DNA from: SABI01 sp963677695
Lineage (GTDB): Bacteria > Spirochaetota > Spirochaetia > Sphaerochaetales > Sphaerochaetaceae
Assembly: GCA_963677695.2 (NCBI GenBank)
Contig: CAXXUJ010000001.1
Location: forward strand, 1,116,001-1,180,000
Direction of reading: 5' to 3'
DNA length: 64,000 nt
The notes below the pieces were generated by a model, which was given only the letters and a program-made list of their open reading frames with translations, had not been told where the DNA came from and did no database searches. Below, piece by piece: positions 25,555 to 33,416 of this stretch. A program made the translations under genes and the position numbers. Numbering within the stretch: position 1 is the stretch's first letter; each line of letters opens with the position of its first letter.

Positions 25555-25821
25555 CTAACGTCTTGATCTTGCTACAGCTGCGGCGATGGCTGCTGCGATC
25601 TCATTACCTTCCGCCTTTCCTGTCGATGCTGGTGATGCCTTGCGCACAGGGGCTGGGGAAGCTTTTTCCGGGAAGTATCGTGTGATGATACTAGACATAA
25701 ACTTTGTGGTGAATACCAGAAGTGTAAGAAATAGGAACACTGTTCCCATCCCGATCACTAGCAGTATCAACCCGTTATTGACCTGCTCCATTAGCAGTTC
25801 TTTGGGTAACTGATTCAACAT
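25555..25821 (-). CDS. Sodium-pump decarboxylase gamma subunit (OadG-like)
   Basis: This is an 88-residue single-span membrane protein. The span is at residues ~17-38 (GLILLVIGMGTVFLFLTLLV), followed by a basic, Ala/Pro-rich cytoplasmic tail ending EGNEIAAAIAAAVARSRR. Length, topology and the VIGMGTVFLFL stretch match OadG, which holds the alpha subunit on the membrane beta subunit. It is the first gene of the operon, with an AAGGAGCC ribosome-binding site and 13 nt before the alpha subunit start. Confidence 0.88.
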   Translation of the reverse strand: MLNQLPKELLMEQVNNGLILLVIGMGTVFLFLTLLVFTTKFMSSIITRYFPEKASPAPVRKASPASTGKAEGNEIAAAIAAAVARSRR

Positions 25822-25849
25822 GAATACGGCTCCTTAAGATTTTCCTTGG

Positions 25850-25869
25850 GAGTATATAAAAATATACTC
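25850..25869 (-). other. 5'-terminal hairpin of the decarboxylase mRNA
   Basis: A perfect 8-bp inverted repeat, GAGTATAT and ATATACTC around four T on the minus strand, sits at the predicted first nucleotides of the oad transcript. It could protect the 5' end of the RNA or be a regulator site. Confidence 0.5.
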
Positions 25870-25874
25870 ACGCT

Positions 25875-25903
25875 ACTATATCGTGTATCCCTTGGCGTTT
25901 CAA
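25875..25903 (-). promoter_or_regulatory. Promoter of the decarboxylase operon
   Basis: On the minus strand TTGAAA (25903-25898) is followed after 17 nt by TATAGT (25880-25875). Predicted transcription start is near 25868. Confidence 0.65.
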
Positions 25904-25978
25904 GGTGAGAAGCTGGTCAAAACTGGAAAGAAATACCACTTTTCCCTCTTGATTTGGTTAATTGACAAGTATAAATTT

Positions 25979-25992
25979 GTTAGCATGCTAAC
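25979..25992. promoter_or_regulatory. 14-bp perfect palindrome at the start of a hypothetical gene
   Basis: GTTAGCATGCTAAC reads the same on both strands and spans the proposed ATG of the next gene. A TTGACA (25962-25967) lies upstream. It may be an operator for that gene. Confidence 0.4.
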
Positions 25993-26461
25993 CACCGTTA
26001 AATGTACACATAAGATCGCTCTGATTGACCGATCAGGCATAGGTATTTTTAACCCCCTCTCCTCTATGCTGCAGGAAAAGGGGATTTTATCGCAACTGAT
26101 CGATGTAGCAGACCTCGACAGCGACCTCCTCATCGATACGCAGGTCCTGTTCATCCGTCTCTCTGAATTGACAAGAAATTCCTTGAGTTCTCTCCGTTCC
26201 TCCCTCCCTGAACTCGCCGGTGTGCTTGCTGTGTATAAGGACGGGGTGAGAAAGTATCAGGTGCTGCAGGATACCGCCGCAGCAAGGAGTGAGCGGGTGG
26301 CTGTCATAGGGGCTCTCTTTATTTCAGAGGAGGGTTCAGATAGGGGAAGGACGATCTGCCGCGAGGTGGGCATACCATATCTTGGAAACGGTGTGAGCTC
26401 CTCTTCTGAAAAGGTTATTCAGTCGCTTGAGAGCGATGCTCTTGTCCGTCTTTTCTCCTAG
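25985..26461 (+). CDS. Hypothetical protein, 158 residues
   Basis: I do not recognise this protein. From the ATG at 25985 it has 158 residues, soluble, with no signal or membrane segment. The pattern KIALIDRSG, then QVLFIRLSELTR, then VAVIGALFISEEGSDRG suggests alternating strands and helices in a small alpha/beta fold. The open frame extends upstream to a GTG at 25883, but that part reads into the region of the divergent oad promoter and lacks a ribosome-binding site; the proposed ATG also has none, so the start is uncertain. It stands alone, divergent from the decarboxylase operon. Confidence 0.55.
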   Translation: MLTTVKCTHKIALIDRSGIGIFNPLSSMLQEKGILSQLIDVADLDSDLLIDTQVLFIRLSELTRNSLSSLRSSLPELAGVLAVYKDGVRKYQVLQDTAAARSERVAVIGALFISEEGSDRGRTICREVGIPYLGNGVSSSSEKVIQSLESDALVRLFS

Positions 26462-26630
26462 CGGAGAAGCAGTCTGTTTGTGCTGATAGTTTCTCTTTGA
26501 TGTGTAACGACTCAGATTTCTGAATGGTTGTATGAATAAAAGGCTTCAGGGATACAGCGATGGTGTTTACCCGTCTATCAGGTTAAGGGTATGATACCTG
26601 CGAGTATGAAGAATAAGGAAGGTATCCGAT

Positions 26631-27212
26631 ATGAATGACGGAACACATCTTGCGTGGAAAGATACATCAGAGAAAAAGATATATGAAGGACCTATCTTCG
26701 ATATGAAGGAAGTGAAGAGGGTGTCGAGCGAAGAGAGGGAGGCAACCTTCCTCGTTGTCGAGGCTCCCAAGTGGGTGACTGTCATCCCCTGGTATATAGG
26801 GGAGGGTGGAATTCCCTACTTCAAGATGGTACGCCAGTTCCGTCACGGTTCGGGAAAGCTGACGATAGAGTTCCCTGCAGGGACGGTTGATGGTGATGAG
26901 GATGTTCTCCTCGCAGGTCTGAGGGAGCTGAAGGAAGAGACGGGGTGTGTCCCTCTTTCCGAGCCTGTTCTTATTGGAAACGTCTCTCCAAACCCCGCAT
27001 TTATGAACAATCGCGTCTGGTTCTATGCGATTGAAGGGATCGAATGCACGGGAGTGCAGAATCTTGATGAGCACGAACATGTAGATATTCTCGATATCCC
27101 TGTGAAGGAAGTGCTCGCATCGATGGGTGCAGGTGAATACGATAACGGTATCATGATGATAGCTCAGGCCTTCTTCCTGAGATATGCCGAAGAACATGGA
27201 GGTATCCTATGA
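26631..27212 (+). CDS. NUDIX hydrolase, ADP-ribose pyrophosphatase-like
   Basis: This is a 193-residue cytoplasmic NUDIX hydrolase. The NUDIX box fits the G-x5-E-x7-REUxEExGU pattern: the glycine and glutamate lie in GTVDGDE, and RELKEETGC follows (residues ~84-106). The preceding MVRQFRHGSGKLTIEFPAG is typical of ADP-ribose or nucleotide-sugar pyrophosphatases, which often have a proline about 15 residues after the box, as in GNVSPNP here. It would cleave ADP-ribose or a similar nucleoside diphosphate derivative. Its stop overlaps the next start by 4 nt (ATGA). Confidence 0.9.
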   Translation: MNDGTHLAWKDTSEKKIYEGPIFDMKEVKRVSSEEREATFLVVEAPKWVTVIPWYIGEGGIPYFKMVRQFRHGSGKLTIEFPAGTVDGDEDVLLAGLRELKEETGCVPLSEPVLIGNVSPNPAFMNNRVWFYAIEGIECTGVQNLDEHEHVDILDIPVKEVLASMGAGEYDNGIMMIAQAFFLRYAEEHGGIL

Positions 27213-27928
27213 GAAAAATTCTAGCAGCAGCAATTCTCTCTTCTCTCCTTCTTTTTACATCGTGTTACACCGTCGGTCTCGCAGAGAAAAGTAGAACCGT
27301 GAACGTGACCGGGTCGGGCTCTCTCGAGGTTTCACCTGATATGGTATCGATGGATATCAGAGTAGCCCGAACAGCAGATGAGACCAAGGACGCACAGACG
27401 GAGGTGAACAGTGCAGTTGCCGCCCTTCTCGATATCCTCACCTCCCATGGAGTGAGCGAGGATGATATCAATACAACCAGCTACGACTTTTCCCCTGAGT
27501 ATGAATATATAGACGGCCAGCGAATCCTCAAAGGACAGAGGGTAAGTCAGTCTCTTGCGTTCTCCCTGAAGGGGATCGATGAGGATTCGACTCTGCTTCC
27601 CCTTCTTCTTGATGCGGTCGGCGAGGTGAGCAATATCACCCTCTCATCGATGCGTTACACCCGTGAAGACCTAAGCTCCTATTACGGGGAAGTGAAAGTA
27701 CTCGCGATGGAAGATGCGATGGCGAAGGCTCAGGTCTACGCAGAGAGTGCAGGACTCACCCTCGACAAGGCGATCAGTATCATCGACTACTCTTCAGAGC
27801 CGATTGCACGGGAATCAGTGAATGTGGCTGCCAAGAGTATGATGGCTATGGCCGAGGCTCCTACCCAGACGCCTGTTGCTGATATTTCTGTGTCTGCTTC
27901 AGTGAATGTCGTCTTTGCTATGAAATAG
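27209..27928 (+). CDS. SIMPL (DUF541) domain lipoprotein
   Basis: This is a 239-residue protein with a lipoprotein signal peptide, MRKILAAAILSSLLLFTSC, whose lipobox LFTSC puts the lipidated cysteine at residue 19. The SIMPL domain runs from residue ~30 (TVNVTGSGSLEVSPDMVSM) to the end. It includes the recurring VNSAVAALLDILTSHGVSEDDINTTSY stretch, and ends VSASVNVVFAMK. Such proteins form oligomeric periplasmic or envelope assemblies, and their exact role is not settled. It is translationally coupled to the NUDIX gene, and nothing in the sequence says why they go together. Confidence 0.88.
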   Translation: MRKILAAAILSSLLLFTSCYTVGLAEKSRTVNVTGSGSLEVSPDMVSMDIRVARTADETKDAQTEVNSAVAALLDILTSHGVSEDDINTTSYDFSPEYEYIDGQRILKGQRVSQSLAFSLKGIDEDSTLLPLLLDAVGEVSNITLSSMRYTREDLSSYYGEVKVLAMEDAMAKAQVYAESAGLTLDKAISIIDYSSEPIARESVNVAAKSMMAMAEAPTQTPVADISVSASVNVVFAMK

Positions 27929-27957
27929 TCTTGAAACACACATCCCTTATAGCAACT

Positions 27958-27984
27958 TGAACCGCCTCATGTCGAGGCGGTTCA
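27958..27984. terminator. Bidirectional terminator between SIMPL gene and ato operon
   Basis: TGAACCGCCTC (27958-27968) and GAGGCGGTTCA (27974-27984) form a perfect 11-bp stem with a 5-nt loop between convergent genes. There is no long T-tract on either side, but stem strength and position fit a shared terminator. Confidence 0.7.
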
Positions 27985-28004
27985 TACGTTATGCGCTGCT
28001 TCTG

Positions 28005-28670
28005 TCAGTCGATATCGACTATCTTGAAGTCTTCAGCCACTTCTATTTCGGCTTCCGAGGTTTCCATGATGAATTCAGCCGTGTATGGGCTGAACGCCTC
28101 TTTCAGAATGAATTTCCCGTCCTCTATCTTGAACACTCCAACATCGGTGACGAGGTAATCCACCTGAGCAACAGCGGTCAGGGGAAGCGTGCAGTGTTCC
28201 TGCAGTTTGGAGACTCCCTTCTTATCGAAATGGACTCCTGCACAGATTACCGTCTTTGCTCCCACTGTCAGATCCATAGCTCCTCCCATTCCAGGAACCA
28301 TCTTCCCCGGTATCTTGTAGTTGGCAAGATTACCGTGCTGGTCTACCTGAAGGACTCCGAGTACCGTGTAATCGACATGTCCACCTCGAATGATACCGAA
28401 GGAGGTCGCTGAATCAAAATAGCAGCCGCCTGTCAGCATCGTGACAGGCATGCCTCCGGCATTTTCAAGGAAAGGGATCTCCTCTCCTGAATCAGGTGCC
28501 GGGCCGAGCCCGAGAAAGCCGTTCTCAGACTGGAGGGTTACATCCACATCTTCGGGAATGTAATTCCCTACGAGGGTAGGGAGTCCGATTCCGAGATTCA
28601 CGACATCACCGTTCTTGAAAAAGCGTGCAATCCGTTTTGCAATTCTCTCTTTATCAGGTGTGTAATCCAT
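28005..28670 (-). CDS. atoA: 3-oxoacid / acetoacetate CoA-transferase subunit B
   Basis: This is a 221-residue beta subunit of a family I CoA transferase. It begins MDYTPDKERIAKRIARFFKNGDVVNLGIGLPTLVGNYIP and has the catalytic glutamate in QSENGFLGLGP (residue ~51), which forms the CoA thioester. GGHVDYTVLGVLQVDQHGNLANYKIPG and MGGAMDLTVGAKTVI follow, as usual. With the alpha subunit it activates acetoacetate or short-chain fatty acids using acetyl-CoA. It lies 3 nt after the alpha subunit gene and is last in the operon. Confidence 0.92.
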   Translation of the reverse strand: MDYTPDKERIAKRIARFFKNGDVVNLGIGLPTLVGNYIPEDVDVTLQSENGFLGLGPAPDSGEEIPFLENAGGMPVTMLTGGCYFDSATSFGIIRGGHVDYTVLGVLQVDQHGNLANYKIPGKMVPGMGGAMDLTVGAKTVICAGVHFDKKGVSKLQEHCTLPLTAVAQVDYLVTDVGVFKIEDGKFILKEAFSPYTAEFIMETSEAEIEVAEDFKIVDID

Positions 28671-28673
28671 ACC

Positions 28674-29348
28674 TCACGCCCCCTTCACTATCGCATGAAC
28701 AAAGACTGACGGAGTCACGATGGTTTCCGGGTCAAGTTCACCGATCTCAACAATTTCATCTGCCTCGACGATCACGAGGTCGCAAGCCATCGCCATCAGA
28801 GGATTGAAGTTCCGTGCAGACCTCGCATAGACGAGGTTTCCCGCTTTATCTGCCTTGGCCGCTCTTAAAAGGGCAACGTCACCTTTCAGTGAATGCTCGA
28901 TCAGATATTTCATTCCCTCGATTTCATATGTCGATTTTCCTTCTTCCACCTCAGTTCCGACACCGGTGGGAGTCAGAATACCGCCGAGACCGCAGCCTGC
29001 GGCTCTGATCTTTTCGGCGAGTGAGCCCTGGGGAACGAGTTCGACCTCGGTATCACCGGCAATCATCTGTCGCTGAATTTCAGCGTTCAGACCGATATGG
29101 GAAGTGATAACCTTCTTGAACTGCTTTTCAGCGACATTCACTGCAACTCCTTCGATCTTTCCGGTTGCATCGATATGCCAGCCGCAATCGTTGCACACAA
29201 GGGTGAACTCCTTTCGACCCGAAGCTTTCAGTTCAGCTATGAGTCCGGGAGGCGTACCGCACCCCATGAACCCGCCGACCATGATAACGGCATCATCAGG
29301 AATCATTTCGACAGCCTCGGCGGCTGTGATAATCTTTTTTTCTACCAT
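28674..29348 (-). CDS. atoD: 3-oxoacid / acetoacetate CoA-transferase subunit A
   Basis: This is a 224-residue alpha subunit. It begins MVEKKIITAAEAVEMIPDDAVIMVGGFMGCGTPPGLIAEL, where GGFMGCGTP is the CoA-binding glycine stretch of this family. ELVPQGSLAEKIRAAGCGLGGILTPTGVGTEVEEGK is the second family block. It partners the B subunit directly downstream. Its gene starts 11 nt after the thiolase stop, so the transfer of CoA to acetoacetate is coupled to thiolytic cleavage in one operon. Confidence 0.92.
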   Translation of the reverse strand: MVEKKIITAAEAVEMIPDDAVIMVGGFMGCGTPPGLIAELKASGRKEFTLVCNDCGWHIDATGKIEGVAVNVAEKQFKKVITSHIGLNAEIQRQMIAGDTEVELVPQGSLAEKIRAAGCGLGGILTPTGVGTEVEEGKSTYEIEGMKYLIEHSLKGDVALLRAAKADKAGNLVYARSARNFNPLMAMACDLVIVEADEIVEIGELDPETIVTPSVFVHAIVKGA

Positions 29349-29359
29349 TTCTTCCTTCC

Positions 29360-30538
29360 TTACATCTCGACACAGATCGCTGCGCCCATACCGCCGCCTA
29401 TACAGAGAGTGGCGAGTCCCCGGCTGAGGCCGCGCTTCTTCATCTCATAGACCAATGTGGTAAGGATACGGGTTCCGCTCGCTCCGATCGGATGACCGAT
29501 TGCTATCGCACCTCCGTTTACATTCACCAGGGAGGTGTCCCAGCCCAGTGCTTTGTTGACTGAGATAGATTGAGCTGCAAAGGCTTCATTTGCCTCGATG
29601 AGCTCAAGGTCGGCAATGCTCCATCCTGCTTTTTTTAGAGCGATTTTCACGGCTTCGACCGGACCGAATCCCATGATCGAGGGATCTACTCCCGCATAGC
29701 CGTAGGAAACGATTCTGGCAAGGGGAGAAAGGTTCTTCGCTTTCACGAAATCTCCAGAAGCAACGATGAAGGCTGCTGCCCCGTCGTTGATACCCGAGGA
29801 ATTTCCCGCAGTCACAGTTCCATCCTTCTTGAACGCTGGACGAAGCTTCGCAAGAGAGGGGGCCGTCACTCCGTCTCTGATGAACTCATCAGTATCGAAG
29901 ATGATAGGATCTCCCTTTCTCTGGGGAATGACGATCGGAATGATCTCATCAGCGAACCGACCGCTCTTCTTAGCCGCCTCCGCCTTGTTCTGGGATGCGG
30001 CTGCAAAGGCATCCTGCTCTTCACGGCTGATGCTGTACTTTTCAGCAAGGTTCTCTGCCGTGATACCCATGTGGTAGTTGTTGAAAATGTCCCACAGACC
30101 GTCATGGACCATGGTATCCACCATCTGAGCATCTCCCATCCTGTAGCCGTATCTCGCTCCGGGGAGGGCATAGGGAGCGCCTGACATGTTCTCAGTGCCT
30201 CCGGCGATGATCATATCTGCATCAGAGCATTTCACACTCTGGGCTGCGAGCATGATGCTGCGCAGACCCGACCCGCAGACCATATTGATCGTGAGGGCGG
30301 TCTTCTCGACAGGTATTCCTGCCTTGATCAGCGCCTGACGACTGATATTCTGGCCCAGCGCCGACTGAAGCACACAGCCGAGTGCGACTTCGTCCACGTC
30401 CTGGGGTTTCAGACCCTGCCGATCAAGCAGAGTTTTTATCACAGTAGCAGCGGTGTCAGCCGGATTGACGGCTGACAGAGTTCCGCTGAAAGATCCCACG
30501 GCGGTTCGACCGCCGTCAACGAGAAATACATCTTTCAT
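29360..30538 (-). CDS. atoB: Acetyl-CoA acetyltransferase (thiolase)
   Basis: This is a 392-residue biosynthetic-type thiolase. The acyl-accepting cysteine is in NMVCGSGLRSI (residue ~88); the second active-site set is GGAIAIGHPIGASGTR (His ~348) and LCIGGGMGAA (Cys ~378). It cleaves acetoacetyl-CoA with CoA to give two acetyl-CoA, or runs the reverse. In this operon the degradative direction is likely: AtoE imports acetoacetate or butyrate, AtoDA activates it, and AtoB splits it. The start is an ATG at 30538, 9 nt after the transporter stop. Confidence 0.93.
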   Translation of the reverse strand: MKDVFLVDGGRTAVGSFSGTLSAVNPADTAATVIKTLLDRQGLKPQDVDEVALGCVLQSALGQNISRQALIKAGIPVEKTALTINMVCGSGLRSIMLAAQSVKCSDADMIIAGGTENMSGAPYALPGARYGYRMGDAQMVDTMVHDGLWDIFNNYHMGITAENLAEKYSISREEQDAFAAASQNKAEAAKKSGRFADEIIPIVIPQRKGDPIIFDTDEFIRDGVTAPSLAKLRPAFKKDGTVTAGNSSGINDGAAAFIVASGDFVKAKNLSPLARIVSYGYAGVDPSIMGFGPVEAVKIALKKAGWSIADLELIEANEAFAAQSISVNKALGWDTSLVNVNGGAIAIGHPIGASGTRILTTLVYEMKKRGLSRGLATLCIGGGMGAAICVEM

Positions 30539-30547
30539 AATAGACTC

Positions 30548-31879
30548 CTAGAAGACAAACAGCATGAATAGAGAAATGATGATACCTGAGTAGAGAAGCA
30601 CCACTGTCGTATATCCCATGATGTCCCTGATGTTGAGCTTGGCTACGCCGAGAAGGGGAAGGGCCCAGAAGGGCTGGATCATATTAGTCCAGGCATCACC
30701 CCATGCAATACTCATTGCAGTGGTGGAGTAAGCTACTCCAAGTTCTTTCGCTGCGGGAATCATGATCGGTCCCTGAACGCCCCACTGTCCGCCGCCGGAA
30801 GGAACGAAGAAGTTGACGACACCTGCTGACAGGAATGAGAAGAAGGGGAAGGTTGTCTGGTTCGAGATATTGACGAATCCCTGGGAGAAGGTCTGTGCGA
30901 GTCCAGAGCTGATCATCATGCCCATGATACCTGCATAGAACGGGAACTGCAGAACAACGCCGCCGACACCTTTCACTGCTTCAGCAACCGCCCTGACGTA
31001 CTTTATCGGTGTCTTGTGGAGAATGATACCGATGATGAGGAAGATGAAGTTCACGATATCGAGACCGATGCTTTTTCCCTTGGAAATGTAGATAACGATA
31101 TATATGATACCGATCGCTCCGATGATGAGAGAGAGGATCATGCTGTTTTCCATCTTCTCTGCCGGTGTCATTTCCGATCTGGGTTTGACCACTTCCTCCT
31201 CTTCCTCTTCGAACAGGTTGGGATCGACTTCAAAGATCTCCTTCTTGTCCTTGGGCATCATCATCCAGTTGATGACCGGGAGGGTGAGGAGAAGGACAAC
31301 GACGAGAAGCATGTTCTGCCAGCTGAAAATCGTCGCGGAGGCAGGAATGATCGCGCCGTCGGCGAATTTTTCCATGATGGAATCGGCTCCTGCGATTTTC
31401 AGCGGGATCGAAGCAGATATACCTGCATGCCAGATGAGGAATCCGCTGTAGGAGGATGCGACGAGCAGAGGGTAGTGGATGCCTTTCACGTTCTGTGCAA
31501 GTTCCTTTGCAAGCAGAGCGCCGACGATGAGACCGAAGCCCCAGTTGAGCCAGCTGCCGAGGGCCATGACGAAGGTGACCATGAGGATTGCCTGTCCTGG
31601 TGTTTTCGCTGTTCGTGCCAGCGCTTTCAACCCTTTCTTGATGGGTCCCGAGTTTGCCAGGGCGCTTCCTGTCACGATAATGAGGGCCATCTGCATCGAG
31701 AATGTCAGGAATGCCCACATTCCGTCACCGAAGTAGGTGGTCATCTGCAGGAATCCCTGTCCTTCTACGACCATTCCCAGGATGAACACAATTATGCACA
31801 GGATAATTGCGAACAGGAACGCATCGGGCAGGAACCGCTTTGCGATCTTTGAGAAGATTCTTCCGAGTGTACGAATCAT
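30548..31879 (-). CDS. atoE: Short-chain fatty acid transporter, AtoE family
   Basis: This is a 443-residue membrane protein with about ten spans. I start at the ATG at 31879 (MIRTLGRIFSKIAKRFLPDAF), directly after GGAGG; the open frame to 32125 runs through the sigma-54 promoter and into the response-regulator gene. Family stretches are WNWGFGLIVGALLAKE-like WLNWGFGLIVGALLAKELA (residues ~113-131), FFVPSGGGQWGVQGPIMIPAA (~355) and WGDAWTNMIQPFWALPLLG (~385). It moves acetoacetate, butyrate or similar acids into the cell. It is the first gene of the ato operon; the gene order here is E-B-D-A, unlike E. coli D-A-E-B. Confidence 0.92.
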   Translation of the reverse strand: MIRTLGRIFSKIAKRFLPDAFLFAIILCIIVFILGMVVEGQGFLQMTTYFGDGMWAFLTFSMQMALIIVTGSALANSGPIKKGLKALARTAKTPGQAILMVTFVMALGSWLNWGFGLIVGALLAKELAQNVKGIHYPLLVASSYSGFLIWHAGISASIPLKIAGADSIMEKFADGAIIPASATIFSWQNMLLVVVLLLTLPVINWMMMPKDKKEIFEVDPNLFEEEEEEVVKPRSEMTPAEKMENSMILSLIIGAIGIIYIVIYISKGKSIGLDIVNFIFLIIGIILHKTPIKYVRAVAEAVKGVGGVVLQFPFYAGIMGMMISSGLAQTFSQGFVNISNQTTFPFFSFLSAGVVNFFVPSGGGQWGVQGPIMIPAAKELGVAYSTTAMSIAWGDAWTNMIQPFWALPLLGVAKLNIRDIMGYTTVVLLYSGIIISLFMLFVF

Positions 31880-31913
31880 ATGATACCTCCAAGTATTGTT
31901 TGCCCTTTTACCA

Positions 31914-31929
31914 AGCAGATTCAATGCCA
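31914..31929 (-). promoter_or_regulatory. Sigma-54 promoter of the ato operon
   Basis: On the minus strand TGGCATTGAATCTGCT has GG and GC exactly at the -24/-12 spacing (consensus TGGCAC-N5-TTGC). Predicted transcription starts near 31903, giving a leader of about 24 nt to the atoE ATG. The adjacent AtoC-like regulator belongs to the sigma-54 activator class. Confidence 0.75.
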
Positions 31930-32020
31930 GAAGTTCGCGGTGATGAGGAAAATAAAAATAGGGTGATAAATATAAGCAATAAAACAAATAAGAATAATGT
32001 GCAAAGAGGATGGATTCAGA

Positions 32021-32075
32021 TGAGACAGTCAATTGTCTGCAAGAGTTTTCATATCGTCTGCAAGGAATTGCAGAC
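32021..32075 (-). promoter_or_regulatory. Upstream activator sites for the AtoC-like regulator
   Basis: GTCTGCAA-N4-TTGCAGAC (32056-32075) is a perfect inverted repeat. A second GTCTGCAA (32035-32042) lies exactly 21 bp away, two helix turns, with a degraded inverse partner TGAGAC at 32021. The pair is about 130-160 bp upstream of the predicted start, the usual place for enhancer sites of sigma-54 activators. The perfect site ends one base before the stop codon of the atoC-like gene. Confidence 0.7.
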
Positions 32076-33416
32076 TCAGTCCTGAATATCGTAGTAGTTG
32101 AGACGGTAGTGGAGCGTGCGCACACTGATGCTCAGGTACTCTGCCGTCTGTGCACGGTTTCCTGCATGCAGAGCAAGGGCATCGAGAATCAGCTTCTTCT
32201 CGTACGTTTCCATCTGCTTTTTAAGATTTCTCTCGCCTGAGGATCTCGGAGCTGCTTCAAAATCAATATGCTCAAGGCGGAGAGTACCATCTTCACTGTA
32301 GATGTAGGCCTGTTCCAGCGTGTTCTTCAATTCTCTCGTATTTCCCGCCCAAGCCTGCTGTGTCAGCTGGTGCAGCTGAGCACGGCTCAGAGCTGCCGAC
32401 CGTTCCCCGTAGCGTCTCCTGAAGTGTTTCATGAAGTACTCTGCGAGCAGGGGGATATCCTCTCTCCTCTCCCTGAGGGGAGGGATATCGAATCGGATCA
32501 CATTAAGTCTGTAATAGAGATCCTTCCTGAATGTCCCCTTTTCAATCTCCTGGTCAAGCTTCCGGTTGGTGAGTGCTATCACACGGACATCCACCTTCTT
32601 CTGGCTTCTGCCTCCCACTCGGTAGAAACTCATGTCCTGCAGAAAACTGAGGAGCTTGGCCTGCACGTTGATCGGAATCTCTGAGATCTCATCAAGGATG
32701 AGAGTGCCTCTATCGGCCTCCTCGACCCTTCCCCGTCTCGTCTCATTGGCTCCGGTGAAGGAGCCTTTTTCGTGGCCGAAGAGCTCGGACTCGAACAGCG
32801 GTTCGGAAAGCGTCGCACAGTTCACATAGATGAGGGGAGAAATGGAAGGATTCAGTGTGTGATGTATCTGGTGGGCAAGTATGTTCTTCCCTGTTCCGGT
32901 CTCTCCGGTTATGAGGATGGGCACATTGGTATCAGCAAGTTTGAATATCTTCTTTCGTATCTTCTGTATCTCTTCGCTCTCTCCTATGAACTCCTGGAAG
33001 GAGCCGCACTCCTGCCACATCTTCTTGAGAATCGTGTTCTCTCTGTTCAGTTCTCGAAATTCAAGGCACCTGTCCACCGATAGTGTGATGCTGTCGATAT
33101 CGAAGGGTTTTGTGATGAAATCATATGCTCCCGCCTTGATGGTCGCGATTGCGTTATCTATCGTACCCAACGCAGTTATGATGATAATATCGGAAGAGGG
33201 ACTCAGGCTCTTGAGCGGGGTGATCAGGTCTGCCCCGTTCGCATCGGGAAGCTTGAGATCGAGAATGATAATATCAGGCTGAAAAGCCCCTGCTATAGCG
33301 GTTGCCTCCTTCCCGTTTGCCGCTGTCTGTATGTCAAACCTATCGGAATTGAATACTTCAGTGAGGAAGGTCCTTACATTCTTTTCGTCATCTACTATGA
33401 GTAGCTTATGTTCCAT
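32076..33416 (-). CDS. atoC: Sigma-54-dependent response regulator, AtoC/NtrC type
   Basis: This is a 446-residue activator. The receiver domain (residues 1-120) has the DDE pair and phosphoacceptor in IIILDLKLPD (Asp ~53). The AAA+ domain (~140-370) has Walker A GETGTGKN (~169), the sigma-54 loop GSFTGA (~216; most members have GAFTGA), Walker B LILDEIS (~239), and the R-finger region DLYYRLNVIRFDIPPLRER. A Fis-type helix-turn-helix ends the protein (EYLSISVRTLHYRL). It is phosphorylated by the histidine kinase encoded upstream, whose stop overlaps its start by 11 nt. The ato operon begins just after it, with matching DNA sites, so it should activate that operon. Confidence 0.92.
   Translation of the reverse strand: MEHKLLIVDDEKNVRTFLTEVFNSDRFDIQTAANGKEATAIAGAFQPDIIILDLKLPDANGADLITPLKSLSPSSDIIIITALGTIDNAIATIKAGAYDFITKPFDIDSITLSVDRCLEFRELNRENTILKKMWQECGSFQEFIGESEEIQKIRKKIFKLADTNVPILITGETGTGKNILAHQIHHTLNPSISPLIYVNCATLSEPLFESELFGHEKGSFTGANETRRGRVEEADRGTLILDEISEIPINVQAKLLSFLQDMSFYRVGGRSQKKVDVRVIALTNRKLDQEIEKGTFRKDLYYRLNVIRFDIPPLRERREDIPLLAEYFMKHFRRRYGERSAALSRAQLHQLTQQAWAGNTRELKNTLEQAYIYSEDGTLRLEHIDFEAAPRSSGERNLKKQMETYEKKLILDALALHAGNRAQTAEYLSISVRTLHYRLNYYDIQD

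Noticed and set aside
31016..31852. Plus-strand open frame of 278 codons, Asp/Glu/His-rich
   Set aside because: It is antisense to the AtoE transporter gene and has no ribosome-binding site.
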